This document shows positions 31,590 through 32,122 of a stretch of DNA of 32,122 nt, one piece after another (the first letter of the stretch is position 1; every line of letters begins with the position of its first letter). Source of the stretch: a virus; the IMG/VR virus record IMGVR_UViG_3300025809_000069, positions 1 to 32,122 of that record. The stretch is one strand, 5' to 3'. The notes beneath the pieces were generated by a model that did not search any database, was not told the DNA's origin, and saw only the letters and a list, made by a program, of their open reading frames with translations. Made by a program: the position numbers and the translations under genes.

Positions 31590-32122
31590 TTAACCTATTT
31601 TTTGCACTAATACTCTAACGTCGTTAGTTGGAGTTGCAGAAAATGTAATTGTTGCTTGAGTTGTTGATATACGATCTACGTCAGCATAAACAGTTTCATT
31701 AGTTACAGTGTCAACAAGCTGTATGATGGTATCATTTTGCGTAGCTGCAGTTAAAGTAAAAGGATATGTAATTGTAGCGGTATCAGATATGGTATAAGCT
31801 TTTGATATTTGACTGTTTGCCACTGATAGTATTGTAGCTATTGATGTTTTTTCGTTTGCATCTGAGGTGTCACCGTTGTATAATGGTATTTCTATAGCTG
31901 CTAAATCAGCAGCTGTTATAGCTACAGAAAGATTTGGTAAACTCTCAATATCCAAACCTACAGTAGCGGTACCCGAAGCGTATGCTAATGACAAACCATC
32001 TTTATTACCTGCGCCATCGATATTTACATTACCAATACCAACTTGTGTTAAGCTAGCTAGATCAATGTTATTTTGAACAGTCGTCCAATCAGTTAAAGCA
32101 CTTGGATCATTTACTTCTGCAA
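31590..32122 (-). CDS. Beta-rich fibre-type structural protein, C-terminal part (at least 176 aa, cut by window edge)
   Basis: The frame is open through the right edge: 42 codons upstream of the first internal TTG belong to it (AEVNDPSALTDWTTVQNNID...), so no start is in the window. The sequence is Thr/Ala/Ile-rich and strand-like (ATITYPFTLTAATQNDTIIQ, YADVDRISTTQATITFSATP), as in phage fibre or tail-appendage proteins. The SALTDWTTVQNNIDLASLTQVGIGNVNIDG block resembles repeat units in marine-phage fibres. It is followed after 16 bases by the tail-fibre gene. No enzyme motif is seen, and the N-terminal part needed to name it is missing. Confidence 0.7.
   Translation of the reverse strand, partial: AEVNDPSALTDWTTVQNNIDLASLTQVGIGNVNIDGAGNKDGLSLAYASGTATVGLDIESLPNLSVAITAADLAAIEIPLYNGDTSDANEKTSIATILSVANSQISKAYTISDTATITYPFTLTAATQNDTIIQLVDTVTNETVYADVDRISTTQATITFSATPTNDVRVLVQKIG

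Noticed and set aside
1-32122. tRNA genes, CRISPR arrays, insertion sequences, integrase or attachment sites
   Set aside because: No cloverleaf, spaced direct repeats, transposase or recombinase sequence was seen; the window is continuous phage virion genes.

Overview
The window looks like the virion-assembly half of a tailed, probably short-tailed (podovirus-type) bacteriophage genome. It is AT-rich and densely packed. Apart from a fragment of a forward-strand gene at the left edge, all 21 other protein genes lie on the minus strand, so the module reads from right to left. Almost every start codon is preceded by an A/T-only leader (e.g. AATTAAATATG, AAATAAACAATG) and not by a purine-rich Shine-Dalgarno sequence. 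This is the pattern expected of phages infecting Bacteroidota. Together with the tail-fibre and structural-protein styles I recognise, it suggests a marine flavobacterial phage. That host call is an inference.

Layout in transcription order (right to left). (1) Two fibre-type proteins: one cut by the right edge, and a 750-residue fibre with four repeats, an S74-type chaperone domain and a C-terminal collagen-like segment (29321-32122). (2) Five small conserved genes, including a GroES-like protein and a candidate small terminase subunit, several overlapping or joined by TAATG stop-starts (27656-29314). (3) Packaging and head genes: large terminase, portal, acidic scaffold-like protein and major capsid protein (20324-27656). 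(4) After a strong hairpin with a T-tract behind the capsid gene: an unidentified 275-residue protein, a second hairpin, two ring/adaptor-type connector proteins and a 1653-residue stabilization/muzzle-type tail protein (12749-20243). (5) Two beta-rich small structural proteins, then two candidate internal proteins and a giant 2520-residue protein, probably carried in the virion and ejected (1642-12733). (6) A lysis end-piece: a 55-residue single-membrane-segment protein (holin candidate), a T7-lysozyme-like amidase, and two small basic proteins (246-1638).

At the left edge, the C-terminus of a class I ribonucleotide reductase large subunit runs forward into a GAAA-tetraloop terminator that separates it from the end of the late genes. 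The reductase marks the edge of a DNA-metabolism arm outside the window.

The gene order (terminase, portal, scaffold, capsid, ring proteins, P22 gp10-like stabilization protein, internal proteins, lysis) and protein sizes resemble crAss-like and related Bacteroidota podoviruses; without database comparison the exact family cannot be stated. The most interesting content is the giant protein, which carries both an HExxH metalloprotease motif and a well-spaced PD-(D/E)XK nuclease motif set, and the fibre whose collagen-like tail lies after the usual terminal chaperone domain. No tRNA, CRISPR array, integrase or transposase was seen.
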